Assembly (NCBI RefSeq): GCF_010183535.1
Contig: NC_071331.1
Span: 1,860,001-1,924,000 of the forward strand
DNA from: Caenorhabditis remanei
Lineage: Eukaryota; Nematoda; Chromadorea; Rhabditida; Rhabditidae
DNA: 64,000 nucleotides
Direction of reading: 5' to 3'
Below, piece after piece: positions 11,588 to 23,231 of the stretch. The notes beneath the pieces are model-generated. The model did no database searches. It was not told the origin of the DNA and worked only from the letters and a program-made list of their open reading frames with translations. The number at the start of each line of letters is the position of its first letter. Positions within the stretch are counted from its first letter, which is position 1. The translations under genes and the position numbers were made by a program.

Positions 11588-12700
11588 AGTAGTATGGTAG
11601 GTGAAATTTACCATGATGTCGTGAAATTTACCATGAGATTTTGTGAATGACGGCATTCGCGCTTGGCTTGAGACCGAAGGCTAGCCTGAGGCCTGGCCAG
11701 AGTGAGAGCAAAACAGAGCCGAAAAATACGCTGAAGGTGCGCCAGATGATTGGACCTGTAGGGTCACATGGTAAAGTTCACGGTATCTAGCCTTCACTAA
11801 GCTATGAATTTCGCCATGAGATGCAAGGTGGCCATCCATAGGCACCCATATCAAAGGTTAGCCAGACCCGAGGTCAGAGGGAGAGCAAAAAGAAGCCAAA
11901 AATGTGCCGAAGGCGTGCCAGCAGGCCTGACCTATAGGGTCATATGGCAAATTGACGACATTCAGCCTAACATCGGGTGAAGGTAATTTTGCCATGAGGT
12001 GCTGAAAGACTAGCCACTGACAACCAGCTTTAAGGCACCATCAGGTTCTCAGGGGTTCAAAAACTAACCAGAGCGAAGTCACTCACAGAGCTAAAAAACG
12101 CGTCGAAGGCGAGCCATATGGGTAAATTACCGACATCTGAATCACCGGTTTTGTGGTGATAATTCTACCATGAGATTGAAACATGACAAGAGCTCCAGGA
12201 TCGAAACCTGACCAGAGCACGTCTTATGGCCGAATTTCATCACAAGATATAGCGTCTTATGAGCGCCAGCAGGTAAGTTAAGAACCGTCTTTCAGTAGTT
12301 TCAGATTTGACCAAGACCTAAAGGCCATCAAGGTGAGTTCGCCTGTTTTTCTGGTGATAGTTTTCATACATAGCGGGTCTATGGGGTGATAATTGCACAA
12401 TCAAAAACCAAATTCCAAATTTTTCTTTTCTATTGTCTCTCTGAGCTGTTAAGAATTGGAGAGACCCACGCCTCACACAACCAGGCAGGAACTTGGGCGA
12501 GTTGAGGGCAAAGGTAATGGTGGTCATTGTCTTAGGCTGTTTTCGTCATTTTTATGGCGCATATATTGTGTAGAGAGCCACAAGCACATGCGATTTCAAT
12601 AAAATTTCATTTGTTTTTCATTAATTATCAACATTTTTGCTGTTTTATTCTTTTTAAAAAAACCAAATTATAGGAAAAGGAAACGGACAGACAATAGCAG
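11588..12700. repeat. Left terminal non-coding region with ~190-bp degenerate repeats
   Basis: Two direct copies of GTGAAATTTACCATGA lie just inside the terminus (11602-11637). Then come three degenerate tandem units (about 11660-11846, 11847-12039 and 12040-12200) sharing, in order, CCAGA.., AGAGC.AAAAA, GAAGGCG.GCCA, ATGG.AAATT.., GACATTC and GCCATGAG. Repeated subterminal units of this sort could be replication-initiation or packaging sites; that is inference. The rest up to gene A is AT-rich and includes the AATAAA for gene A. Confidence 0.7.
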
Positions 12701-12703
12701 TAT

Positions 12704-13259
12704 TTAGTTTTGAAGGGTATCAGCATTTGGTTGAGGAGAGATTGGCGATGTCGACTGTGGCAGGTTTTTACATGAAGAGCACGATGAGCTGAAAGATTTG
12801 AACAAATATTAACAAAGATAATGATTGTTACCTCGGAACTCTGGCAATAAACAGTTCAGAAATTGGATAGAAGCGGCCATACTTATCCTTCACAACAAAT
12901 TGTTCATCAGTAATTTTATCCCTGCTCAGGGCGTTGGTATAGTCAAGCAGGTTAACACCGTCTTGAACAGAGGGAACTTCACTTGGGTACTTGGGAATCA
13001 CATCAGGCCATTCAATAATTCGACTGTCTTTTTTATAGAAAATGGCTTCATCTCTTGCCATTAGATCCATTGTGAATCGTACATGAGCAGTATGCTGCAT
13101 GAGATTTGAAGGCACACACAAAGGACGATATCTTATTTCTCTGTAAGCACGAAATAGTTGACGACGACTTGTATACTGTTTGTCTCGAATGTCCTGAAGA
13201 GGGTCCATGCAATTGCAGTTGTTACCATGGTTACCGGATTGTTTCAATTCTTGGGGCAT
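12704..13259 (-). CDS. Protein A, small Polinton-encoded protein of unknown function (left copy)
   Basis: Two exons, 13259-12832 and 12788-12704, give 170 aa (intron 12831-12789, GT..AG, phase 2). The start ATG lies 10 bases after a TTTTTACAG acceptor, so a 5' leader intron or spliced-leader addition is likely. Protein features: an N-terminal CNC motif, an R/Y-rich helix-like stretch at 30-45, a central RYRPLC...DEAIFY block, and an exon-1 terminus reading YPISELFIARVPR. It is followed by a Ser/Pro/Cys-rich tail with a CSSC pair. It is paralogous to protein B, with the same block order and the same intron position and phase. Transcription diverges from the polymerase across about 370 bases. 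I do not recognise the family; there is no signal peptide or membrane segment. Confidence 0.85.
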
Positions 13260-13536
13260 TGTTGAAAATCTGTAAAAACAATTATAGAAAAGGAAGAGCC
13301 CAGAATAAAGGCACCTACCACTATGACGTAATAAATCACGAATGACACGATTATTTCACGTGACGGTAGAAAATATTGAAAAATAGAATGAGAGAGTACA
13401 CAGAGAAGAGACGTGGAGAACAAAGAGTGGTTAGAGAAATGATGACGTCATCATCCAAAAAGTAACAGCTGACTTTCGTTGAGGGGGATTCGAGAAATTC
13501 ATAATTTGGGGCTCATTTTCACATTTTTACCGGATG

Positions 13537-13627
13537 GTAAGTGGTGACCTATTTCTGAGCTCTCTTGTTTTTTCTCTTGCATTTCTTTTCTTCATTTTTT
13601 TCTATTCTTCAGCTTTTTTTTTTTCAG
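13537..13627 (+). promoter_or_regulatory. 5' leader intron of the polymerase gene (left)
   Basis: GTAAGT at 13537 and a T11-CAG acceptor ending at 13627 define a probable leader intron just upstream of the polymerase ATG at 13630. An ATG directly before the donor cannot be the start: after splicing it would meet TGA in the second downstream codon. The T-tract is 11 long here and 12 in the right arm, the only length difference I found between the arms. Confidence 0.65.
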
Positions 13628-13629
13628 TT

Positions 13630-16600
13630 ATGAAACGCAAAGCGCTCAACACTCACAATTCCCTAGGAGGACCACCTCCACCAAGCAGACTTGAACCGAA
13701 GGCGAAAATGACAAAGAAAAAACCAGAAAGTCGATTAGTTGGAAAAGAAGAAGAAGAAATCAAAGATCACCCAAGTACGGAAAGAATCGACCAGAGAAAA
13801 TATCAAAATCAACCATCAACCAGTTCCCCTCAGAATCAAGGAGAATTTTCAGAAGAAAAGGAAAGACCCTCAAAATGCGCAAAATGCGATGCTACACAAG
13901 CCAGAATAGTTTCGAAGCAGAGACTGAAGCGTAAGTCATAATGTGGATATAAATAATTTTAATTATTCATTTCAGATGGCAGGGGATCACGACAAAAAAC
14001 ACGATTCCGAGAATATGAAAGAAGCGAGACGTTTCCAACAGCCGAGGAAGAAGAGTTCTTCACAGAAAATGTGATAACTTCTAATGAACCACACTTTCGC
14101 AGACACAATAACCAGTTTCTTATTTCGGATACGGTTAGGATGAAATTCACCAATCTTGATGAAGTTAAAGACAACAAGATGCTTCATGTTCATGTGGCTA
14201 AACTTTTAGACATTTTTATCCGCAGAATGCTCAAAAAAGCTGGAGGAAATTTGAAAACAACCAAATATTGGCTTCAGTAAGTTTTTATAAGTTCCAATTT
14301 TTGCTGATGAGTAATTTTACAGATTGAACCATGATGGCTACACCGATAACGATGGCTTCTTCGTAACTCACAAAACATATGCCGTGGCGGATGGAGGGGC
14401 TATCATGAATACAATAGCAAAACAAATGCAATCAAATAAAGAGCTACGTTTAGATGAAAGCTTTACTGTTGCTATGAACGTTTTCAAGGATAAACAAGCA
14501 CGACTACGAGGCCGGGGAACACATAATACTCGAAAAACTGATAAAATCGAAAAAATTAGAAAAGAAATATTGGTAAGGCATATTATCTTTTGTCAAATTA
14601 TAATACTTTTCATAACAGAAACAACATTTTGGCGTTAGCCTCTGCAGGATTACGGGAATGAGTCATTGTCTACCAAAGGCACTTGCACTAGGAAAACTGG
14701 AAAGTGATATACAAACCACGACCAACGGAGACCAAAAACAGAAAATGGAAAAGTTTTATCGAAGTCTCGTAAGACCAGAGGTACTCTTGACATTTGATTG
14801 TTTGTAATATGTGTTTTTACAGATAACGTTTACATTCAAAAGCGAAGTTCAAGGAAAACTTGCCAGACAGCTTTTGGCCGATGCAGGGATGGATGTGAAC
14901 AAAGAGGAGCATGACCGAAAAGATCTTCAAGAGCTTGCAAAATATCTTTCAAACTATCAAATAATATTATGGACAGCGAACAATCAACATGCCGTCCCAA
15001 CTGAAGAAAAGCGATACAACCAGGATGGAGACGGGTTCATTGGATTATTTTATTATGAAGGTCATTATGAACACGTCACCCACACCAAAGGAAAACATGC
15101 ATCAAGGTAAGCTACCATCTTATCCCAAAGAAGATGTTTTTCAGATTTTGTTTCCAATGCTCTACTTTCGACGACGACCAACACTACCGAAAATGTAAAG
15201 CCAAATGCAAGAGATGTGGCAGCACAGGATGCAAACACGAAGATGAGAACATTTATTGCAAAATTTGTAAAATTTACTTTCGAAGTAAAAATTGTTTTGA
15301 TGCCCATCTCACTGCACAATCAAAGAAGGGAATACCGCATTGCAAGAAATATAGCAGGTGACTAATCAATTTGACCAACATTACTAAAGGCTTACAGATG
15401 CGAAAATTGTAATATAATTGATAGAGCAGAGAGGATTCGTGGAGAAACACACGTCTGTAAAGCAAAGGACTTCTGTTCTATATGCAGGGAGAAAGCATTG
15501 AAAGGACATACTTGTGCCCACCACGTCCCTGACGAGAAGGAAAAGTTGAAGAAGCGAGAAAACCAAACGCAATGGGCCATTATCGTCTATGATATGGAAT
15601 GTATTGTGTCGGAGTCAGGAGAATTCAATGGTAAGGGACATCAACATTCAACGTTTAAATTCTTCTTTCAGGACATGTTGAAAGAGGGCCTAAGCACAAA
15701 CCCAACTTTATTTGCGTAAGAATGATTTGCAGTGATTGTCGAGGAGAGGCAGGATGTCAATTATGTTTTCAACCATGGACCTACAGCTACAAGGATTTTC
15801 CGCCTTTCAAAAATAACAAACACGATTCTCCATTAGCTAGTTTTGCAGATTTCCTGCTACATAATCCGCGGGCAGCGGGTGCTTACATTATAGCACACAA
15901 TGGTGGAAGGTATGTTTCAGTAATAAACTTTTTCAATTTTCAGGAAATTTCCAGATATGACCATGTTATGTTGCTAGCAGAGCTCGATAGACAAGGAGGC
16001 ACAAAGGCAAAAGAACCAAAAATTTTACTGAATGGAATGACAATCATTACGGCAGAGTTTGAATATGAAAAAAGAAAGCTGCATTTTCGTGATTCGTTTC
16101 AATACTTGCAAATGGGACTAGCCAAAATGCCTGGAGCTTTTGGCCTGGAGGGCGAGGCAAAGGGCTTTTTTCCTCATCTATACAACCATCCAGACAATTA
16201 CAATAAGGAATTGAAGACTTTACCATCGAAAGAATACTATAGTCCACAATTCATGACACCATCCACAAGAAAGGAATTTGATGAGTGGTATGCCAAGTGC
16301 TATCATGATGGGTTCAAGCTACATGATGAGCTGCTAAAGTATTGCCAATCTGATGTACGTATTCTCACTTTAACGTTGATGGCTTTCATACAGGTAAGTA
16401 GACAAGGTTTTTATGAAACACTTTCTTGTTTTACAGATGTGTGAATCAACTTTCAATGGCTGGAACCCAATTGTGAATGGATGTACGATAGCGTCCTATG
16501 TCATGTTCGTATTGAAGCACGAATACATAAAAAAGGGAGATGTCGGATATATTCCCGAGAACGGTTATGGAGGAGGAAACAATTCAATGTTAGCGTTAAA

Positions 16601-18777
16601 GTATCTCCAATGGCTGGAGAAAATTGATCCAGCACTACATTTGAAGTACAAATTACGTGGAGGAGAAGTCAAAATTGAAGCAGATGGGCACTCTTACTAT
16701 GCAGACGCTTTCAATGAGGCCACAAATGAAGTTTTTGAGGTATTTTTTTGTATACGAACCACTACCCACACACACACACACACATTGACCCCAAGGAAAA
16801 CTGAACCTCACAACAAGTGAGGCGAAGGAAGCCTTTTTTCTCTATATTGCTCCGAATAATAACAATTTTCATGTAATTTTTCAGATTTATGGATGTGTAT
16901 GGCACGGGTGCCCAAAGTGTTATCCGGATCGTGACAAGAAATGTCCAATGAAACCCAACAAGACAATGGAAGATTTGTATAAGGAAACCATAATGAGAGA
17001 AGAAGCTATTCAGAATGAGGGATTCAATATCAGTGCTGTTTGGGAATGTGAAATATACGAACAGATGGAGAAAGATAGAGAGATGCAAAAATTCTTTGAA
17101 CTGGTAAGTTGAAATCAATAATTAAAATGACTGAGTCGTTTTTAGAATAAGTACGACCAAAGGCTTAAGCCTCGTGAAGCATTATATGGAGGAAGAACAC
17201 AAGCATTTCGTTCAATGGCAGCAGCATTCGACGATATGCTTCTGAGTTATTTTGATTTCAATAGCTTATACCCATATCTTAATGCGGGAGGCACAGCTTA
17301 CCCGCGAGGAAACCCTACTGTGGAGTTTGAAAACTTTCCCAGACTAGATGAACCGTTGAAACTGAAAGGTATGTCAACTTTTTTACCTTTTTATTAATAA
17401 TTTCATTTTTTAGGAATTGTGTTTTGTGATGTTCTGCCCCCACAAGATGCAGCCATGGGATATTTACCTCAGAAAATAATGAAGAAGCTCATGTTTGTTC
17501 TATGTAGAACGTGTGCGAATGATCAGAATATTGAAGGAAAGTGTACACACACCAAGGTCTCTGAACGATTTTTGACCGGAGTATGGTGCACAGATGAACT
17601 GAATAAGGCCATTTCCAAAGGGTACAAGGTACTCAAGTACCACGAAATCTGGCATTGGCCAGAAGAGGCATGGGTCAAAGGAGGATTCTTTGCTGATTAC
17701 ATCAAGCCATTATTGAAATTGAAGCATGAAAGCAGTGGATGGCCAAAGGAAAACATGACAGATGTGGAAAAGAAAGCATACATCTCAAGAATATGGGAGA
17801 TGGATGGAGTCAAACTGGATCACTCAAAAATTAAAAAGAACAAAGCATTGCGAAGCCTTTGCAAAATATTCCTAAACTCTGCCTGGGGTAAGTAGATATT
17901 TGTTATTTTCTAATGTTTTACTTTTCTTTTTTCAGGAAAGTTCGCACAAAATCCAATGAAGACCGAGACAAGACTCGTCTACAACACTGATGGCCTTACA
18001 ATGGCCAATTTTTTCAATGACCCCAATTTTGAACCGACAGGAATGCTTCCTTATGGAGAGCACAAGTATTTCATATCAAGAAGGCCCAAGAAAGATTTTC
18101 TCAAGGCATCACCATTTACAAATCTTGCTATCGCGGCAATCACAACATGTGCGGCCAGATTAAGACTTACTGAAGCTATAGAGAGAGTTGGAATAGAGAA
18201 TATGATTTATTGTGGTAAGTGAATAAATGCTAGAAAGAATATAATTATCACGTTTTCAGATACCGACTCTGTGATTTTCAAACAGAAGAAAGACAGCGAC
18301 CCTCTGGGGGACCTCAAAGGAGACAATTTGGGCTACTTAACTAATGAAATTCCACCAGGGAATGAACTGGTTGAAGCCGTAGCGATGGCTCCAAAAGTTT
18401 ATGCGTTGAAGATAAGACACAAGGATGGCAGCTACAACTATACAGTCAAAGCAAAAGGAATGTGTTTGAACAGTGGAAACACAGGAAGTATCAACTTTGA
18501 CACTATGAAAGAGAGTGTGAGTATCAGATGCGTATTATTTTGGCAAACTTATTCTTTTCAGATGAATACATTTATTCGAGATGGTATAGTAGCACCCATG
18601 GAGGGTGAGATGCTGACGTTCAAGAGAGGTGATAACGCGCTGGATGGTCTTTGGACATGCGCAATGAAGAAGCAACTCAACCCAAGGATGGATAAGGGAC
18701 ACTATGTGGATGGCGTTGTAGCACCATTTGGGCAACTCCCAGGAAACATACAATTGATCAATGATTATCCTTTCTGA
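13630..18777 (+). CDS. Protein-primed family-B DNA polymerase with N-terminal zinc and OTU-like regions (left copy)
   Basis: Sixteen coding exons join in frame into 1463 aa: 13630-13930, 13976-14276, 14323-14572, 14619-14780, 14823-15106, 15145-15357, 15398-15630, 15672-15909, 15955-16393, 16437-16739, 16885-17103, 17146-17368, 17414-17887, 17936-18214, 18260-18516, 18562-18777. All introns are GT-AG; one contains a short CA repeat. Polymerase motifs: ExoI YDMEC (D569, E571), ExoII HNGGRYD (657-663), ExoIII YCQSDV (D794), PolA FDFNSLYP (D1018), PolB NSAWGK (1210-1215), PolC YCDTDS (1305-1310). All catalytic residues are present. The ~220- and ~190-residue gaps before and after PolA leave room for TPR1/TPR2 inserts typical of protein-primed enzymes. 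Residues about 430-550 hold many CxxC/CxxH pairs (zinc ribbons). C301 in SHCLPKAL and H419 in GHYEHV recall an OTU-type cysteine protease dyad, which is tentative. The N-terminus is basic and low-complexity. No stop or frameshift is seen, so the enzyme should be able to copy its own element. Confidence 0.9.
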
Positions 18778-19785
18778 CATTGTAAATAAATATTGAATAT
18801 AATTTTTCGTGAATATAGGAATATTTGACAGCAATTTGTGCACAATTCAAACACAATTCAAACACAATTTGCACAATCTTTGCACAATCTTTGCACAATT
18901 CAAACACAATTCAAACACAATCTTTACATGAAAAATTATACAGAAATCATTAACTTTTCAGTTAAAACGTGAAAAAATATTGAAATTTTACCTGTAAACA
19001 CACTAATATTCAAGTTTCCGAGGCCTGAATTTTAGAGGATCTGCAATATTTTATAGGTATGGATAGATATTTCTGAAGCGGGCACACATTTTCATCGATA
19101 GATGCAGATTTCTGGAGGCAAGAGGTGGCATTTTTGAAGGCCTAGTATACTTTTTAAGCACTGGGACACAGGTTATTGAGTCAGAAAGCTTACTTTTCAT
19201 GTGCATTTACACTTTTTGAGAGCATATATGGTCACTTTGGAAGGGTTACTATACATTTTAAGCGCTGGCATGCACATTTTAGCTAATGATTATGTACATT
19301 TTAGCCAATGATTATGTACATTTTCAAAGTTCGCGCCTATGTAAAACCTAATTTTCAATGGTAGACAATGCCTTGTTGTGATGGGGCCTCACGAAAAAAC
19401 GCTGCTTTCTAGTAGAAAAATAGAAAAAATTACTGACATGAGCACTGTTTTCGAATTAATACTATTAATGTGATGGCGAAGCATAGGTATTGATGAGACT
19501 TTGATATGTGAAATTCACTATGCTGAGAAGAATCAGGCATATGTTTGAAGAATGAGCACATATATTCCAAAGCAGAGGCCTGTCAACCCGTGTACATGCA
19601 CATAAATCGCGCACAGACACATGTTCTGGGGGCGCGTAAGAACATTATTTATGATGACTAGTCACATTTTGAGAAAAAATGGAGAAATTTTTGGCATTAT
19701 TGCGTAAAGAATAGAACAATAACACAATTTTATTGACGAATTTAATAAAATCAGAAAAATAAGGAAAAAATATGTCACAACACAA
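18778..19785. other. Intergenic interval in the left arm with 11-bp tandem repeats
   Basis: This lies between the convergent 3' ends of the polymerase gene and gene B. At 18841-18923 there is a tandem array of 11-base units alternating CACAATTCAAA and CACAATCTTTG. At 19275-19325 a TATGTACATTTTAGC-like unit is duplicated. No ORF of note is present. The first bases after the polymerase stop contain AATAAA (18784), its likely polyadenylation signal. Confidence 0.6.
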
Positions 19786-20499
19786 TTATTCATTCATTGA
19801 TCTGACAATTGGTAGCATATTGTTCATCTCGTTCCGGAGCAACATGTCACGAGGGCGGTGAGCGCTACGAGGAATTGAAGCATCAGACGAAGGCGTAGAC
19901 CATCTCATGCAGCTGTCTCGTTTCTTCTGAGCACGAACTTCTCTATCGCTTTGCATAGCCGCTGGTCTGTAACATATTATGTATTGGAGGTGAAGAGAAT
20001 GTTGGGGTTACCTTGGAACTCTGACAATGAACAACTCCGAAACAGGGTAAGCAGCACCACATCCATTGATCACGACATATTGATTGTCATCAGTCTTATA
20101 GCACCATTTAGCCACAAAGTATTGGAAAAGGTTGAGGTTCCCCTGTCCACATTGAACTTCTGTTGGCCGAAGTGGAGTCACATAACAACCAACCAAGACC
20201 TCCCCAGCTCGGCTGTAAAACACGGCTTGATCAGAAGTCAGTTGGTCCAAACAACCACGAATGTATTCCAAATCTGTTCGGCGATTAACATCAGGACAAA
20301 GAGGAAGGTATCCAATTTTCTTCAAAGCGCAATACATCTTGTGAATTTCCTTGTAAGTGGATTGTTTGAATTCACGAAAACGATTCTCGCATACTTGATG
20401 GTTCAGCGTCTTTAAGTCGGAAGCATTGCTGTCTAGTTTGGGTGTCACATCTCTCAAATCTTCGCATTTATCGAAACCTTCGCACGAATCCGAATCCAT
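19786..20499 (-). CDS. Protein B, small Polinton-encoded paralogue of protein A (left copy)
   Basis: Two exons, 20499-20012 and 19966-19786, give 222 aa with a phase-2 intron (20011-19967). I chose the ATG at 20499; the frame is open 10 codons further but only from a TTG. Features: an acidic N-terminus (MDSDSCEGFDKCEDL), a helix-like block around CENRFREFKQSTYKEIHKMY, then GYLPLCPDV, a DQAVFY block, and an exon-1 end reading YPVSELFIVRVPR. The last two blocks align with protein A at the same splice position. Exon 2 adds a basic tail (about 60 aa). Family unknown. It differs from the right copy by one residue (T here, I there). It is transcribed away from the element centre and convergent with the polymerase. 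Confidence 0.85.
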
Positions 20500-20955
20500 A
20501 AAGTCACAATAAAATCTCACGAGAGCCAAGAATATAGATAACCTCTCTTGATGGCGTCAAAATTTAAGAATGAATAAAGTCAAAAAATGAAGAACTATAG
20601 GAGAGAGAGTGAGAGACGCAGAGAAAACCATGTACATAAATCAAAAATTTGCAAAACCCCACTACTTTTATTTCGCGCACGTGTTCATTCACCCGGTCAT
20701 ATTGTGGGAGACATACCTACATCATAGCAGCATATAAATCCTAAAAGACATTTCTCGATTTAGAAATTTTAAATCATATCTCCATATTACTCTTTTTCAC
20801 ATTATCCATTCATTCATGTACTTTTTAAAACTTAAAAAAAAATATTTATTTATTATTTTTATTTTGAAAATTTTCCGGAAAATATCATACTTCCCCCATT
20901 TTATTCAACACATCGAAATTGTTCACCAACTGACACACAACGGCGAGTAGATTGG

Positions 20956-21053
20956 AAAGAAAATTTCCGGGGCGGGCCACGCCAACTGTCGTACGCAAAT
21001 TTCCGGGTGTGCCATTTTCTTCGAGGGCGTACGTTAAATTCGGGTCTCTCATC
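20956..21053. other. Unique 98-bp centre of the palindrome
   Basis: This is the only asymmetric stretch between the arms, which end AGATTGG and restart CCAATCT. It is GC-richer than the arms and holds three related direct motifs: AAATTTCCGGGG, CGTACGCAAATTTCCGGG and CGTACGTTAAATTCGGG. It may be the remnant of the sequence where a strand switch occurred, or a recombination, replication or promoter element serving the two diverging B genes about 450-550 bases away on each side. None of these roles is demonstrated. Confidence 0.7.
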
Positions 21054-21509
21054 CCAATCTACTCGCCGTTGTGTGTCAGTTGGTGAACAATTTCGATGTG
21101 TTGAATAAAATGGGGGAAGTATGATATTTTCCGGAAAATTTTCAAAATAAAAATAATAAATAAATATTTTTTTTTAAGTTTTAAAAAGTACATGAATGAA
21201 TGGATAATGTGAAAAAGAGTAATATGGAGATATGATTTAAAATTTCTAAATCGAGAAATGTCTTTTAGGATTTATATGCTGCTATGATGTAGGTATGTCT
21301 CCCACAATATGACCGGGTGAATGAACACGTGCGCGAAATAAAAGTAGTGGGGTTTTGCAAATTTTTGATTTATGTACATGGTTTTCTCTGCGTCTCTCAC
21401 TCTCTCTCCTATAGTTCTTCATTTTTTGACTTTATTCATTCTTAAATTTTGACGCCATCAAGAGAGGTTATCTATATTCTTGGCTCTCGTGAGATTTTAT
21501 TGTGACTTT

Positions 21510-22223
21510 ATGGATTCGGATTCGTGCGAAGGTTTCGATAAATGCGAAGATTTGAGAGATGTGACACCCAAACTAGACAGCAATGCTTCCGACTTAAAGA
21601 CGCTGAACCATCAAGTATGCGAGAATCGTTTTCGTGAATTCAAACAATCCACTTACAAGGAAATTCACAAGATGTATTGCGCTTTGAAGAAAATTGGATA
21701 CCTTCCTCTTTGTCCTGATGTTAATCGCCGAACAGATTTGGAATACATTCGTGGTTGTTTGGACCAACTGACTTCTGATCAAGCCGTGTTTTACAGCCGA
21801 GCTGGGGAGGTCTTGGTTGGTTGTTATGTGACTCCACTTCGGCCAACAGAAGTTCAATGTGGACAGGGGAACCTCAACCTTTTCCAATACTTTGTGGCTA
21901 AATGGTGCTATAAGATTGATGACAATCAATATGTCGTGATCAATGGATGTGGTGCTGCTTACCCTGTTTCGGAGTTGTTCATTGTCAGAGTTCCAAGGTA
22001 ACCCCAACATTCTCTTCACCTCCAATACATAATATGTTACAGACCAGCGGCTATGCAAAGCGATAGAGAAGTTCGTGCTCAGAAGAAACGAGACAGCTGC
22101 ATGAGATGGTCTACGCCTTCGTCTGATGCTTCAATTCCTCGTAGCGCTCACCGCCCTCGTGACATGTTGCTCCGGAACGAGATGAACAATATGCTACCAA
22201 TTGTCAGATCAATGAATGAATAA
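21510..22223 (+). CDS. Protein B, small Polinton-encoded paralogue of protein A (right copy)
   Basis: Mirror copy of 19786-20499. Exons 21510-21997 and 22043-22223 encode 222 aa. It differs by one substitution at 21916, giving isoleucine in the KIDDNQ segment where the left copy has threonine. The frame is intact, with an AATAAA about 50 bases after the stop. It is transcribed outward from the palindrome centre towards the 3' end of the right polymerase gene. Function unknown; see the left copy for the conserved blocks shared with protein A. Confidence 0.85.
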
Positions 22224-23231
22224 TTGTGTTGTGACATATTTTTTCCTTATTTTTCTGATTTTATTAAATTCGTCAATAAAATTGTGTTATTGTTCTATTC
22301 TTTACGCAATAATGCCAAAAATTTCTCCATTTTTTCTCAAAATGTGACTAGTCATCATAAATAATGTTCTTACGCGCCCCCAGAACATGTGTCTGTGCGC
22401 GATTTATGTGCATGTACACGGGTTGACAGGCCTCTGCTTTGGAATATATGTGCTCATTCTTCAAACATATGCCTGATTCTTCTCAGCATAGTGAATTTCA
22501 CATATCAAAGTCTCATCAATACCTATGCTTCGCCATCACATTAATAGTATTAATTCGAAAACAGTGCTCATGTCAGTAATTTTTTCTATTTTTCTACTAG
22601 AAAGCAGCGTTTTTTCGTGAGGCCCCATCACAACAAGGCATTGTCTACCATTGAAAATTAGGTTTTACATAGGCGCGAACTTTGAAAATGTACATAATCA
22701 TTGGCTAAAATGTACATAATCATTAGCTAAAATGTGCATGCCAGCGCTTAAAATGTATAGTAACCCTTCCAAAGTGACCATATATGCTCTCAAAAAGTGT
22801 AAATGCACATGAAAAGTAAGCTTTCTGACTCAATAACCTGTGTCCCAGTGCTTAAAAAGTATACTAGGCCTTCAAAAATGCCACCTCTTGCCTCCAGAAA
22901 TCTGCATCTATCGATGAAAATGTGTGCCCGCTTCAGAAATATCTATCCATACCTATAAAATATTGCAGATCCTCTAAAATTCAGGCCTCGGAAACTTGAA
23001 TATTAGTGTGTTTACAGGTAAAATTTCAATATTTTTTCACGTTTTAACTGAAAAGTTAATGATTTCTGTATAATTTTTCATGTAAAGATTGTGTTTGAAT
23101 TGTGTTTGAATTGTGCAAAGATTGTGCAAAGATTGTGCAAATTGTGTTTGAATTGTGTTTGAATTGTGCACAAATTGCTGTCAAATATTCCTATATTCAC
23201 GAAAAATTATATTCAATATTTATTTACAATG
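22224..23231. other. Intergenic interval in the right arm with 11-bp tandem repeats
   Basis: Mirror of 18778-19785. The 11-base tandem array is at 23086-23168 on the opposite strand. No ORF of note. I found no difference from the left copy here. Confidence 0.6.

Noticed and set aside
12455..12500. Relation between GAGACCCACGCCT-type strings at 583 and 12460
   Set aside because: Only about 13 bases plus a loose GGGCGAG match; too short to define a shared element.
13534..13629. Upstream ATG of the long frame at the start of the polymerase gene
   Set aside because: It sits directly before a GTAAGT donor; reading through requires translating a T-rich intron, and the frame is not kept in the right arm because of the extra homopolymer base. 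The ATG at 13630 is conserved in both.
16762..17118. 118-aa minus-strand ORF with a CVCVC end (mirror 24891-25247)
   Set aside because: Antisense to polymerase exons and reading through the CA repeat intron.
19951..20415. 154-aa plus-strand ORF (and its mirror at 21594-22058)
   Set aside because: It lies antisense to protein B, which has the better exon structure and the paralogy to protein A.
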